The notes under the pieces: generated by a model
Told to the model about the DNA's origin: nothing
The model's input: only the letters and a program-made list of their open reading frames with translations
Database searches by the model: none
Source: JAJISG01 sp964347345
Lineage (GTDB): Archaea; Thermoplasmatota; Thermoplasmata; RBG-16-68-12; JAJISG01
Direction: 5' to 3'
NCBI GenBank assembly: GCA_964347345.1
Contig: CAYFYB010000004.1
Coordinates: forward strand, 15,919-79,918
DNA length: 64,000 nucleotides
Translations under genes and position numbers: made by a program
Part shown: piece by piece, positions 56,685 through 64,000 of the stretch
Position numbering within the stretch: the first letter of the stretch is position 1
Layout of the letters: each line of letters opens with the position of its first letter

Positions 56685-57131
56685 ATGGCTGAGGAGGCCA
56701 GGCGATGGCGCGGCGACATGGAGGCCTACTATGTCTACACAGCGGGCCTGGCGGGGGATCGCTTCTTCCGGGAGATAAGGGACAATGAGAGGCTGATGGG
56801 CACCTACTGTACGAGTTGCGACGTCACCTACCTGCCTCCGAGGATATACTGCGAGGCCTGCTTCACGGAGCTGACGGAGTGGGAGGAGGTCCCCAACAAG
56901 GGGGTCATTGATGCCTTCACCGTGGCGTACGTGAACGACAAGGGGGAGAAGCTGCCATCCCCCCTTGTCTGGGCCATGGTGAGGCTCCCCGGGGTGAGGG
57001 GCGGTCTGCTCCATCACGTGAACCTTCCTGAGGAGGAGGTCTACGTGGGGATGGAGGTGGAGCTCGTCTACAAGAGAAGAGGCAATCGGGAGGGCTCCAT
57101 CACCGACATACTCCACTTCAAGCCGATTTAG
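56685..57131 (+). CDS. DUF35 (zinc ribbon/OB-fold) acyl-CoA partner protein 2
   Basis: 148 residues. Zinc ribbon CTSCDVTYLPPRIYCEAC near residues 42-59 and an OB-fold with KGVIDAFTVAYV and WAMVRLPG. It is paralogous to the preceding gene, so the operon has a pair of thiolases and a pair of DUF35 proteins. One partner per thiolase is the simplest reading. The last gene of the run; a 70-nt gap and a new promoter follow. Confidence 0.88.
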   Translation: MAEEARRWRGDMEAYYVYTAGLAGDRFFREIRDNERLMGTYCTSCDVTYLPPRIYCEACFTELTEWEEVPNKGVIDAFTVAYVNDKGEKLPSPLVWAMVRLPGVRGGLLHHVNLPEEEVYVGMEVELVYKRRGNREGSITDILHFKPI

Positions 57132-57201
57132 GCCATCTTACCACATGGGATAATCTCGACGGTAGGTTTTTAGGACGACGTTCGAAGTATCTGTCCTCCT
57201 C

Positions 57202-57810
57202 ATGCTCCAAACCGTTAGAAAAGCCAGATTGAAGCTAAAGGTCTGCACGGTTGGAGAGGAAGCGGTGGGCAAGACGAGTCTGGTTCGACGCTTCGTGGCG
57301 GACAAGTTCGACGGTGATTACATCAGGACCATCGGGACCCTGATCAGCAAGAAGACTCTGGAGCTGGAGGATCCCATGGGGGAGCCCGTAGAGGTGGACG
57401 CTGTCATATGGGACATCATGGGGCGCCAGGGCTTCATGGATCTCCTGAAGGACGCCTACTTCTACAAGGCGAATGGCGTCCTCGCCGTCTGTGACATGAC
57501 CCGGAGGGAAACTATGGAGGCTCTCCACGGATGGTTGAAGGGCGTGTACAACGCTGCTGGTCCCCTCTCCACCATAGTCCTATCCAACAAATCGGACCTC
57601 AAGGGCCAGCTGCAGATCAAGGAGGAGGACATGGTGGAGATGAGCGAGTTCTACAGCGCACCCTACTTCATGACGAGTGCCAAGACGGGAGACAACGTCT
57701 ACTCGGCCTTCGAGTCCCTCATAAGGTCCATCCTTCAGCAGCGGAGGCAGGAGGTTCAGCAGGGCGCGTCAGACGCGGATGCCTTGCGGGCCAGGATCGA
57801 GAAGCCTTAG
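57202..57810 (+). CDS. Ras-like small GTPase
   Basis: 202 residues. All G motifs are present: G1 GEEAVGKTS near residue 18, a candidate switch I Thr in RTIGT, G3 WDIMGRQG, G4 NKSD and G5 TSAK. It resembles archaeal Ras/Rab-type GTPases more than translational GTPases. The C-terminus is helical and carries no lipidation Cys. It lies between the thiolase and the B12 modules but has its own AT-rich promoter region (GGTTTTTAGG at about 57163-57172), so no functional link is proven. Confidence 0.88.
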   Translation: MLQTVRKARLKLKVCTVGEEAVGKTSLVRRFVADKFDGDYIRTIGTLISKKTLELEDPMGEPVEVDAVIWDIMGRQGFMDLLKDAYFYKANGVLAVCDMTRRETMEALHGWLKGVYNAAGPLSTIVLSNKSDLKGQLQIKEEDMVEMSEFYSAPYFMTSAKTGDNVYSAFESLIRSILQQRRQEVQQGASDADALRARIEKP

Positions 57811-57873
57811 TGGAATGCTGTTAACGGAAGGTAAAAATAGACACGGGACCTTCTGAAAACGACTTGGTCCACC

Positions 57874-59553
57874 ATGCTCGATGAGGAGAGGCTCAAGGAA
57901 ATTGAAAGAGCCAGGAGAGAATGGGAGGAGAAGACCCTCGCTAGATCGCTGGCTGCCAAACCTGAGAGGAGCGAGAAGTTTCTCACGACCTCCAGTCTCG
58001 AGGTGGAGAGGCTCTATACACCGGTGGAAACACGGGGCCTGGACTACGAGGAGGCCCTCGGTTTGCCGGGTGAGTTTCCCTTTACGAGGGGAATTCACTC
58101 CACTATGTACCGGGGCAGGCTGTGGACCATGAGGCAGTTCGCTGGCCATGGGTCTGCGGAAGACACAAACGCTCGCTACAGATACCTCCTGGAGCATGGC
58201 GAAACTGGCCTGAGCGTGGCTTTCGACATGCCCACCCTCTACGGCCTGGACACTGACGACCCCAAGGCCCAGGGAGAGTTTGGCATATGTGGCGTGGCCT
58301 GTTCCTCTCTCCGAGACATGGAGATTCTCTTCGATGGCATCCCCGTGGACCAAGTAAGCACTAGCATGACCATCAACGGTCCTGCCGCCGTTCTGTGGGC
58401 CATGTACATCGCCATGGCAGAGGGGAGGAGCATCGGGGCTGAAGGCCTCCGGGGCACTATCCAGAACGACATCCTGAAGGAGTATCAGGCTCAGAAGGAG
58501 TGGATATTTCCTCCGGAACCCCACATGAGGCTCGTTGTGGATACCATCGAGTACGCCTCCAAGCGCCTGCCCATGTGGAATCCCGTCAGCATCAGTGGAT
58601 ACCACATCCGCGAGGCGGGGTCGACGGCGGCTCAAGAGCTTGCCTTCACCCTCTCCAATGGGTTCGAGTACGTGAAGTGGTGCCTGGAGAGGGGCCTTGA
58701 GGTGGACACCTTTGCCCCCCGCCTGTCCTTCTTCTTCAACGCGCACAACGACCTGTTCGAAGAAGTCGCGAAGTACAGAGCGGCCCGACGAATATGGGCT
58801 AAGGAAATGAAGGAGACCTTCAGGGCCAAGAAACCCCGATCTTGGTGGATGAGATTCCACACCCAGACCGCGGGCGTTTCCCTCACGGCCCAGCAGGCCG
58901 AGAACAATATCGTCCGAGTCGCCATCCAGGCCCTGGCCGCCGTCCTTGGTGGGACCCAGTCTCTCCACACGAACTCCATGGACGAGGCCTGGGCCGTGCC
59001 CACGGAGAGGGCGGTACGCATCGCCCTCAGGACGCAGCAGATCATAGCCCATGAGAGTGGTGTGACGAACACCATCGACCCCCTTGGTGGCTCCTACTAC
59101 CTGGAGTGGCTCACGGATCACTTGGAGGACGAGGCATACAGGTACTTCGACAGGATAGAGGATCTGGGAGGCGTGATACCAGCCATCAGGAAGGGCTTCT
59201 ACCAGCGGGAGATTGCCCAGTCTGCCTACAGGTATCAGAGGGAGATAGAGAAGAGCGATAGGATCATCGTCGGGGTCAACGCCTACACCGAGGAGGAGCC
59301 CGCAGTCATCGAGTATCTCAAGATCGACCGGGAGGCGGAGAAGAGACAGCTGGATAGGCTCAGAGGGCTCCGGCAGGAGCGGGACAGCGCAAGGGTGCGG
59401 AAGACCCTGACCGCGTTGAGAAGGGCGGCAGAAGGGGACGAGAACCTGATGCCCCCTATCCTGGAGTGTGTGAAGGCCCACGCCACCCTTGGTGAGACGG
59501 TGGCAACCCTCGGAGAGGTTTTTGGAGTATTCCAAGAGCCGCTGGTCTATTGA
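57874..59553 (+). CDS. mcmA1: Methylmalonyl-CoA mutase, large (catalytic) subunit
   Basis: 559 residues. MCM barrel motifs: FPFTRGIHSTMYRGRLWTMRQFAG, FDMPTLYGLDTDD, TMTINGPAA, GTIQNDILKEY, ISGYHIREAG and the QTAGVSLTAQQ/HTNSMDEA stretch. It lacks the C-terminal B12 domain, which is a separate gene 16 nt downstream, the common archaeal arrangement. It interconverts succinyl-CoA and (R)-methylmalonyl-CoA. TATA-like GTAAAAATAG at about 57831. Start ATG 57874. Confidence 0.94.
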   Translation: MLDEERLKEIERARREWEEKTLARSLAAKPERSEKFLTTSSLEVERLYTPVETRGLDYEEALGLPGEFPFTRGIHSTMYRGRLWTMRQFAGHGSAEDTNARYRYLLEHGETGLSVAFDMPTLYGLDTDDPKAQGEFGICGVACSSLRDMEILFDGIPVDQVSTSMTINGPAAVLWAMYIAMAEGRSIGAEGLRGTIQNDILKEYQAQKEWIFPPEPHMRLVVDTIEYASKRLPMWNPVSISGYHIREAGSTAAQELAFTLSNGFEYVKWCLERGLEVDTFAPRLSFFFNAHNDLFEEVAKYRAARRIWAKEMKETFRAKKPRSWWMRFHTQTAGVSLTAQQAENNIVRVAIQALAAVLGGTQSLHTNSMDEAWAVPTERAVRIALRTQQIIAHESGVTNTIDPLGGSYYLEWLTDHLEDEAYRYFDRIEDLGGVIPAIRKGFYQREIAQSAYRYQREIEKSDRIIVGVNAYTEEEPAVIEYLKIDREAEKRQLDRLRGLRQERDSARVRKTLTALRRAAEGDENLMPPILECVKAHATLGETVATLGEVFGVFQEPLVY

Positions 59554-59569
59554 AGAACGATGTGGTTCC

Positions 59570-59980
59570 ATGAAGAAGATACGGGTGCTTGTCGCGAAGC
59601 CAGGGTTGGACGGTCATGACCGGGGCGCCAAGGTGGTGGCCCGGGCCCTCAGAGATGCTGGCATGGAGGTCATCTACACCGGCATTCATCAGACTCCTGA
59701 GGACATAGTGGAAGCGGCCATCCAGGAGGACGTGGACGCAATAGGTCTCAGCTGTCTCTCTGGGGCTCACATGACCCTCTTCCCGCGAGTTGTGGAGCTG
59801 CTGAGGAAGAAGGGGGTGGACGACGTCATTGTGTTGGGCGGGGGCATCATACCGCCAGAGGACGTCCCGGAGCTGAAGAAGGCAGGAGTTGCAGAGGTTT
59901 TCGGTCCAGGCACTTCCCTCAGCAGAATCGTGGACTTCATCGAGAATAAAGTCGGGAAGCAGGCGGATGTCGCTAGTTGA
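59570..59980 (+). CDS. mcmA2: Methylmalonyl-CoA mutase, cobalamin-binding subunit
   Basis: 136 residues. The B12-binding fold has the cobalt-ligating DGHDRGAKVV (DxHxxG), LSCLSGAHM and VLGGGIIPPED. It completes the mutase with the large subunit. The ATG at 59570 is in the right place; the frame extends upstream over the end of the large-subunit gene. The MeaB gene overlaps its stop by 14 nt. Confidence 0.94.
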   Translation: MKKIRVLVAKPGLDGHDRGAKVVARALRDAGMEVIYTGIHQTPEDIVEAAIQEDVDAIGLSCLSGAHMTLFPRVVELLRKKGVDDVIVLGGGIIPPEDVPELKKAGVAEVFGPGTSLSRIVDFIENKVGKQADVAS

Positions 59981-60911
59981 GGCCCTTCTCAGGGGCGACA
60001 AGAGGGCCGTCGCGAAGCTCATCTCTCTGATCGAGGACGGCGATGAAGCGGCCTCCACCGCGATTAAGAAGATCTACTCCAGGACCGGCAAGGCCTACGT
60101 CGTAGGTGTCAGTGGCCCACCGGGCGCTGGCAAGAGCACCCTCATCCTCCAGTTGACCCGGATCCTCAGGAAGGGCGGGAGGAAGGTGGGCATCATTGCC
60201 GTGGACCCCACCTCCCCCATCACGGGAGGTGCGCTCCTTGGAGACAGGATCCGCATGGGGAATCTTACGAGGGATCAGGGGGTATTCATCAGGAGCATGG
60301 CGACTCGTGGGAGGCTCGGAGGAGTCTCGGCGGCCACTTCGGATGCCATCAACGTCCTTGACGCCTACGGGAGCGACATCATTTTCGTGGAGACCGTGGG
60401 AGCAGGCCAGACGGATGTGGAGGTGGCCACCTTGGTAAACACGATGGTCGTCGTGGTAATGCCAGGCACAGGAGACGAGGTGCAGGCGTTGAAAGCAGGC
60501 CTCTTCGAGGTGGCCGATGTTTTCGTCGTGAACAAGGCCGACCTAGAAGACGCGGAGAGGGTGGCGGCGGACCTCAAGATGATGCTAGAGATGGTCGAAG
60601 GTGGTGAATGGACGCCCCCCGTCCTCCTTACATCTGCCCTCCAGGGTGAAGGTATCGAGAACGTTGCGGACTGTCTGGAAGAGCATCGGTCGCACCTTGA
60701 AAGTTCTGGAGGCCTCGAGGAGAGAAGGAGGAGGCGAGCGGAGAGGGAGGTCCTTGCGGCTCTCGCCGAGGCGATACTTCAGAAAGGGCTGCGTCTGAGG
60801 TCGGGAAGGGCCTTGAAAGGCTACGTGGAGAAGGTCTTGGAGAGGGAGATGAGTCCCAGTGAGGCCGCTTCTCTACTATTACGGGAATTCTCATCGAAAC
60901 CTCAGGGATAG
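59967..60911 (+). CDS. meaB: MeaB-type G3E GTPase, methylmalonyl-CoA mutase chaperone
   Basis: About 314 residues. P-loop GPPGAGKST near residue 42, DPTSPITGGALLGDRIRM, SMATRGRLGG, ETVGAGQ and the G4 motif NKAD. It guards cobalamin loading and repair of methylmalonyl-CoA mutase. It starts at ATG 59967 inside the small-subunit gene. With the mutase subunits it forms a complete module; no epimerase or carboxylase gene is in the window. Confidence 0.93.
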   Translation: MSLVEALLRGDKRAVAKLISLIEDGDEAASTAIKKIYSRTGKAYVVGVSGPPGAGKSTLILQLTRILRKGGRKVGIIAVDPTSPITGGALLGDRIRMGNLTRDQGVFIRSMATRGRLGGVSAATSDAINVLDAYGSDIIFVETVGAGQTDVEVATLVNTMVVVVMPGTGDEVQALKAGLFEVADVFVVNKADLEDAERVAADLKMMLEMVEGGEWTPPVLLTSALQGEGIENVADCLEEHRSHLESSGGLEERRRRRAEREVLAALAEAILQKGLRLRSGRALKGYVEKVLEREMSPSEAASLLLREFSSKPQG

Positions 60912-60968
60912 CCCTTCGAAACGGGATCCATCGAAAGTTTCTATAATCCGACCTTCCAATGCCGCCCC

Positions 60969-61955
60969 ATGACATCGAAGCGCGTTCTGGACTTGCTCCC
61001 GCCTCCCATGCACAACATCGAGATTGAGGTACTGAAGGACCTGGCGGAGGTCGATATCCAGGAGTACAGTGACGAGGACTCTCTAAGAGAGCTGGCGGCG
61101 GACGCCGACGCCCTCCTCCTCTGGTACTCCATCCCAGTGCCGAAGACCGTCGTCGAAGCGATGAGGACGTGCAAGGTCATCGTGGACGCGGGGGTGGGTT
61201 ACGACAACATCGACCTGGAGTCAGCGGGAAGGAGGGGCATCTACGTGTGCAACGTCCCTGACTATTGTGTGGAGGAGGTCGCGGATCACACCCTTGCATT
61301 GATGCTTGCTCTCCTGCGGAAGATTCATGCCATGGACAGGTCCGTTCGCAGTGGTGATTGGGACTTTCGTCTTGCTATCCCCGTGGCCCGGCTCAGGGGG
61401 AAGGTTTTGGGCATCGTGGGCCTGGGGAGGATTGGCAGTGCCGTTGCCCTGCGAGCTAATGCGTTAGGCCTGAGAATTCTGGAGCACGACCCGTACATTC
61501 CTCCCGGAAGGGAGAAAGCCTTTGCGGCCGAGGCGGTCTCCTGGGATCGCCTCTTGGAGGAGTCCGACATCCTCACCCTTCATGTCCCGTTGACGGACGA
61601 GACTAGGCACATGCTGGGTCCCGAGGGGTTCCGGAAGATGAAGGACACGGCGATTGTCGTTAACACCTCCAGGGGCGAGGTTGTCGACCGCGCTGCCCTT
61701 CATGAAGCCCTGGAAAGGGGACAGATAGCGGGAGCTGCCTGCGACGTGCTGGAGGATGAGCCCCCCGCTGGAGGAAGATTCGATGCCAATGACCCACTGC
61801 TCCACCATGACAACCTCATCCTCACGCCTCACATGGCCTTCTTCTCCTACGAGTCGGGCATCGAGCTGAGGACTAAGGCGGCGCAGGAGATCGCCAGGGT
61901 GCTCAGGGGCGATGAACCCAGGGCCCCCGTTAATCTGGAGTACATGGAGAGGTGA
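60969..61955 (+). CDS. D-isomer-specific 2-hydroxyacid dehydrogenase (CtBP/phosphoglycerate-dehydrogenase-like)
   Basis: 328 residues. NAD site GIVGLGRIGSAVA near residue 143; catalytic Arg in NTSRGEVVD, Glu in VLEDEPP and His in LTPHMAF. Substrate not determinable; an alpha-keto acid such as glyoxylate, hydroxypyruvate or phenylpyruvate could fit. TATA box TTTCTATAATCC about 30 nt upstream. The ThDP enzyme starts 4 nt after its stop, so the two probably act on the same oxoacid. Confidence 0.9.
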   Translation: MTSKRVLDLLPPPMHNIEIEVLKDLAEVDIQEYSDEDSLRELAADADALLLWYSIPVPKTVVEAMRTCKVIVDAGVGYDNIDLESAGRRGIYVCNVPDYCVEEVADHTLALMLALLRKIHAMDRSVRSGDWDFRLAIPVARLRGKVLGIVGLGRIGSAVALRANALGLRILEHDPYIPPGREKAFAAEAVSWDRLLEESDILTLHVPLTDETRHMLGPEGFRKMKDTAIVVNTSRGEVVDRAALHEALERGQIAGAACDVLEDEPPAGGRFDANDPLLHHDNLILTPHMAFFSYESGIELRTKAAQEIARVLRGDEPRAPVNLEYMER

Positions 61956-61959
61956 GGCG

Positions 61960-63588
61960 ATGAAGGGAACCGGTGCGGAGATACTCGTGGAGTGCCTGGT
62001 GGAGCAGGGCGTGCAGAGGGTCTTCGGCATACCCGGAACCCATGTTCTGGCAGTGTTCGATGCCATCCATCGGGAAGGTTCCATGGAGATGGTGCTGACA
62101 AGGATGGAGGCTTCCGCAGCCTTCATGGCAGATGCATGCGGCAGGCTCACGGGGGAACCCTCGGTGTGTCTCGCGACGGCTGGTCCTGGGCTTACCAGCT
62201 TGCTGAACGGGGTAGCCGAGGCCTTCGTGGAGAGCTCACCCGTCGTCGTGCTTGGCGGGGCGGTTCCCTATCACACCTTCGGCCAGGGATACTACCACGA
62301 GCTGAGGCACCTCGACGACCAGATTGCTTTCATGCGGCCTTTCACGAAGTGGCAGGCGCGGGTGGAGAAGGTCAGCGCCGTCCCTGACGCTGTGGCTAGG
62401 GCTTTCACAGAAGCGACTAGGGACAGGCCGCGTCCTGTGTACGTGGAACTCCCCAAGGATGTCATGGAGGAGGACGGAGAGGGGGAGCCCAAGAAGGCTA
62501 CCAAGGCGAGGAGGAAGAGAGCGAATCGTCAATTACTCAAGGAGGCGGTGTCTATTATTCGAAGGGCTGAGCGGCCGCTGATTCTGGCGGGAGGCGGGAG
62601 CCTGCTCTCTGGAGCCTGGGAGGAGGTAAGGGCTCTCGCGGAGACCTTGGGAGCCCCCGTGGCGACCACCATAACGGGAAAAGGGTCCCTGCCGGCGGAC
62701 CACCCCCTTCACCTGGGACTGGGCTGTGGGCTGCTGGCCCCTCCCGAAGTAAGGGAAGTCCTCCTCCAGTCGGACCTGTTGCTTGCCCTGGGATGCCGTT
62801 TTGACGAGATTGGCTCGGGGGGTTGGACATTGCCGGCTCCTGACAAACTCATTCACGTGAACGTCGACCCGGAAGATTTCAACCGTACCTACGAGGCCAC
62901 GGTGGCTCTGGAGGGAGATGTCAAGGCCGTGCTGGAGGATCTCTTTGCGGCGCTGGAGGGGAGAAGGAAGCCATGGTGCGCGGTGGAGAGGAGGCCGCCA
63001 CCGGAGGAGGTAGGAGAGGGCATTAGCCTTGGCAAAGCGGTGAGTGCCCTCCGAGAAGCGCTCCCAAGGGACGCGATCGTGACATGCGATTCAGGGAATA
63101 GCCAGGTCGCTATGTTCGATTTTGATGTCTTCGAGCCTCGAACATATCTTTCCCCAACCGGTTTCAACTCCATGGGTTTCGCTCTCCCAGCGGCCATCGG
63201 AGCGCAGCTCATCAGGTCAGAGAGAAAAGTGGCGGCCATCTTCGGTGACGGGGCTTTCTTCATGAATGGGATGGAGCTTTTGACCGCTGTGGAAAGAGAC
63301 CTCCCCATCCCCTTCTTTCTCTTCAACGATGGGAGCTACGGGATTCTGAAGTTCTATCAGGACTTCATGTACGAGGGGAGGAGGACCAGCGTGGATCTGC
63401 CTCCAGTGGACATACCTTCGTTGGCAAAGGGTCTGGGCATCGATATTATGTCGGCACGGAAGAGGCAGGAGGTAGCCCAGGTTTGCCGGGAGGCGGTCAA
63501 GTCCGACGCTCCTACCCTCGTGGACTTCAGGATAGACCCAGAATCTCCAGCTCCTCCGCTCGCGCGGGCGTACAGCCCTCAGTTTTAG
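61960..63588 (+). CDS. Thiamine-diphosphate enzyme, acetolactate synthase family
   Basis: 542 residues. The three domains of the POX/AHAS family: Pyr domain with the ThDP Glu in VLTRMEASAAFMADA, the central domain, and the PP domain with the ThDP/Mg motif GDGAFFMNGMELLTAVERDLP then FNDGSYGILK. It may be acetolactate synthase, or a related decarboxylase or benzaldehyde-lyase-like enzyme. No small regulatory subunit follows, and no ilv genes are near. Start ATG 61960 with GAGAGGTGAGG before it. Confidence 0.88.
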   Translation: MKGTGAEILVECLVEQGVQRVFGIPGTHVLAVFDAIHREGSMEMVLTRMEASAAFMADACGRLTGEPSVCLATAGPGLTSLLNGVAEAFVESSPVVVLGGAVPYHTFGQGYYHELRHLDDQIAFMRPFTKWQARVEKVSAVPDAVARAFTEATRDRPRPVYVELPKDVMEEDGEGEPKKATKARRKRANRQLLKEAVSIIRRAERPLILAGGGSLLSGAWEEVRALAETLGAPVATTITGKGSLPADHPLHLGLGCGLLAPPEVREVLLQSDLLLALGCRFDEIGSGGWTLPAPDKLIHVNVDPEDFNRTYEATVALEGDVKAVLEDLFAALEGRRKPWCAVERRPPPEEVGEGISLGKAVSALREALPRDAIVTCDSGNSQVAMFDFDVFEPRTYLSPTGFNSMGFALPAAIGAQLIRSERKVAAIFGDGAFFMNGMELLTAVERDLPIPFFLFNDGSYGILKFYQDFMYEGRRTSVDLPPVDIPSLAKGLGIDIMSARKRQEVAQVCREAVKSDAPTLVDFRIDPESPAPPLARAYSPQF

Positions 63589-63691
63589 GACAATCCTGGG
63601 AATACCTTCAAGTGCACATCAACAACAGGGCTTCCAGAATTCCGCCGGGACGAAGCCAGCTTCAAATATTGTTGGCCCGATTTGAGACGCT

Positions 63692-64000
63692 GTGAAAACG
63701 AGCAACGTAGCTGCTGTACGCAAGTACAAATCTGAAGACCTCCAGGCGTGTCGGGGCCTTTGGAACGATCTCACGCAGTGGCACCGTCATATCTATGACG
63801 ACCCTGGCATAGGCGGAACTGACCCGGGCAGCCTCTTCGACAAGCACCTGAAACTGGTCGGCCCGGAACATGTGTGGGTCGCCGAAAGGGATGGTGAGGT
63901 TGTCGGTATGGCAGGTCTCATACCCGGCGAAAATGAGGCCGAGCTCGAGCCCTTGGTGGTGAAAGAGGAGTGGAGAGGCCGTGGAATTGGGCATCTGCTT
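63692..64000 (+). CDS. GNAT-family acetyltransferase (3' end cut by window edge)
   Basis: The first 103 residues of a GNAT protein: the start, WVAERDGEVVGMAGLIP, AELEPLVV and the acetyl-CoA motif EEWRGRGIGHLL at the very edge. The GTG start is about 26 nt after the TATA-like TTCAAATATTG, so it appears leaderless. The substrate cannot be said. Confidence 0.8.
   Translation, partial: MKTSNVAAVRKYKSEDLQACRGLWNDLTQWHRHIYDDPGIGGTDPGSLFDKHLKLVGPEHVWVAERDGEVVGMAGLIPGENEAELEPLVVKEEWRGRGIGHLL

Noticed and set aside
57769..59571. 600-codon open frame on the reverse strand opposite the methylmalonyl-CoA mutase gene
   Set aside because: It is the mirror of a highly conserved gene in GC-rich DNA; its translation has no recognisable domain and there is no promoter or ribosome site.
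1..64000. CRISPR arrays, insertion sequences, prophage, rRNA
   Set aside because: No regularly spaced direct repeats, transposase or integrase frames, or rRNA cores are seen anywhere in the window.

Overview
The window is about 64 kb of a GC-rich (high fifties, by eye), densely packed archaeal chromosome. Archaeal signs are AT-rich TATA boxes 25-30 nt before many genes, several of which look leaderless (often GTG starts); two tRNA genes with bulge-helix-bulge introns at position 37/38; and archaea-typical genes: class I lysyl-tRNA synthetase homologue, PurP, archaeal D-aminoacyl-tRNA deacylase, ArcS, GfcR-type PRTase regulator, fused 2-oxoacid:ferredoxin oxidoreductase and PAC2. My guess is an uncultured euryarchaeon near Thermoplasmata, an anaerobic or facultative heterotroph using peptides, amino acids and acyl-CoAs; no rRNA is present to settle it. 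I see no CRISPR array, insertion sequence, prophage or rRNA.

Layout: 1-6.2 kb holds pyrD/pyrK, a DUF885 metallopeptidase and a gfcR / LysRS-like / methyltransferase operon. 6.5-10.8 kb is one giant secreted, membrane-anchored Asp-box/kelch protein. 10.8-13.2 kb holds tRNA-Gln(CTG) and a reverse-strand operon of two MgtE half-transporters and two PhoU/TrkA-C regulators. 13.2-17.4 kb is a reverse operon of an alkyl-DHAP-synthase-like protein, a glycerol-3-phosphate dehydrogenase and a lipid kinase. 17.5-24.9 kb holds purP, kptA-like, dtdA, PAC2, Hsp20, glutamate dehydrogenase, HtrA and a DENR-like microprotein. 24.9-33.5 kb has the oxidoreductase pair, family 4 UDG, Nudix, PolX, DUF72, a PRTase and a KaiC-like ATPase.

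33.6-36.3 kb is a redox cluster (thioredoxin reductase, free methionine-sulfoxide reductase, Rieske protein) bracketed by two paralogous winged-helix regulators. 36.5-39.0 kb is a salvage operon (nucleoside phosphorylase, 5'-deoxyadenosine/MTA/SAH deaminase, purine PRTase) that can return the adenine of spent SAM products to IMP. After an aldehyde dehydrogenase come a DUF835 gene, a STAND ATPase, ArcS, tRNA-Gly(TCC), a 1347-residue TPR protein and a SWIM-like protein (40.7-51.8 kb).

51.9-63.6 kb is acyl-CoA metabolism: acyl-CoA dehydrogenase, an RNase H-like nuclease, two thiolase-superfamily proteins each matched by a DUF35 protein, a Ras-like GTPase, B12-dependent methylmalonyl-CoA mutase in two subunits with its MeaB chaperone, then a 2-hydroxyacid dehydrogenase and a ThDP enzyme. 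A GNAT acetyltransferase runs off the right edge. The most notable observations are the LysRS homologue without a KMSKS motif, the 40-residue DENR-like Cys microprotein, the AGPS-like/GlpA/lipid-kinase cluster in an archaeon, the thiolase pair lacking the GHP histidine, a possible pseudoknotted RNA, and a probable CTG start codon.
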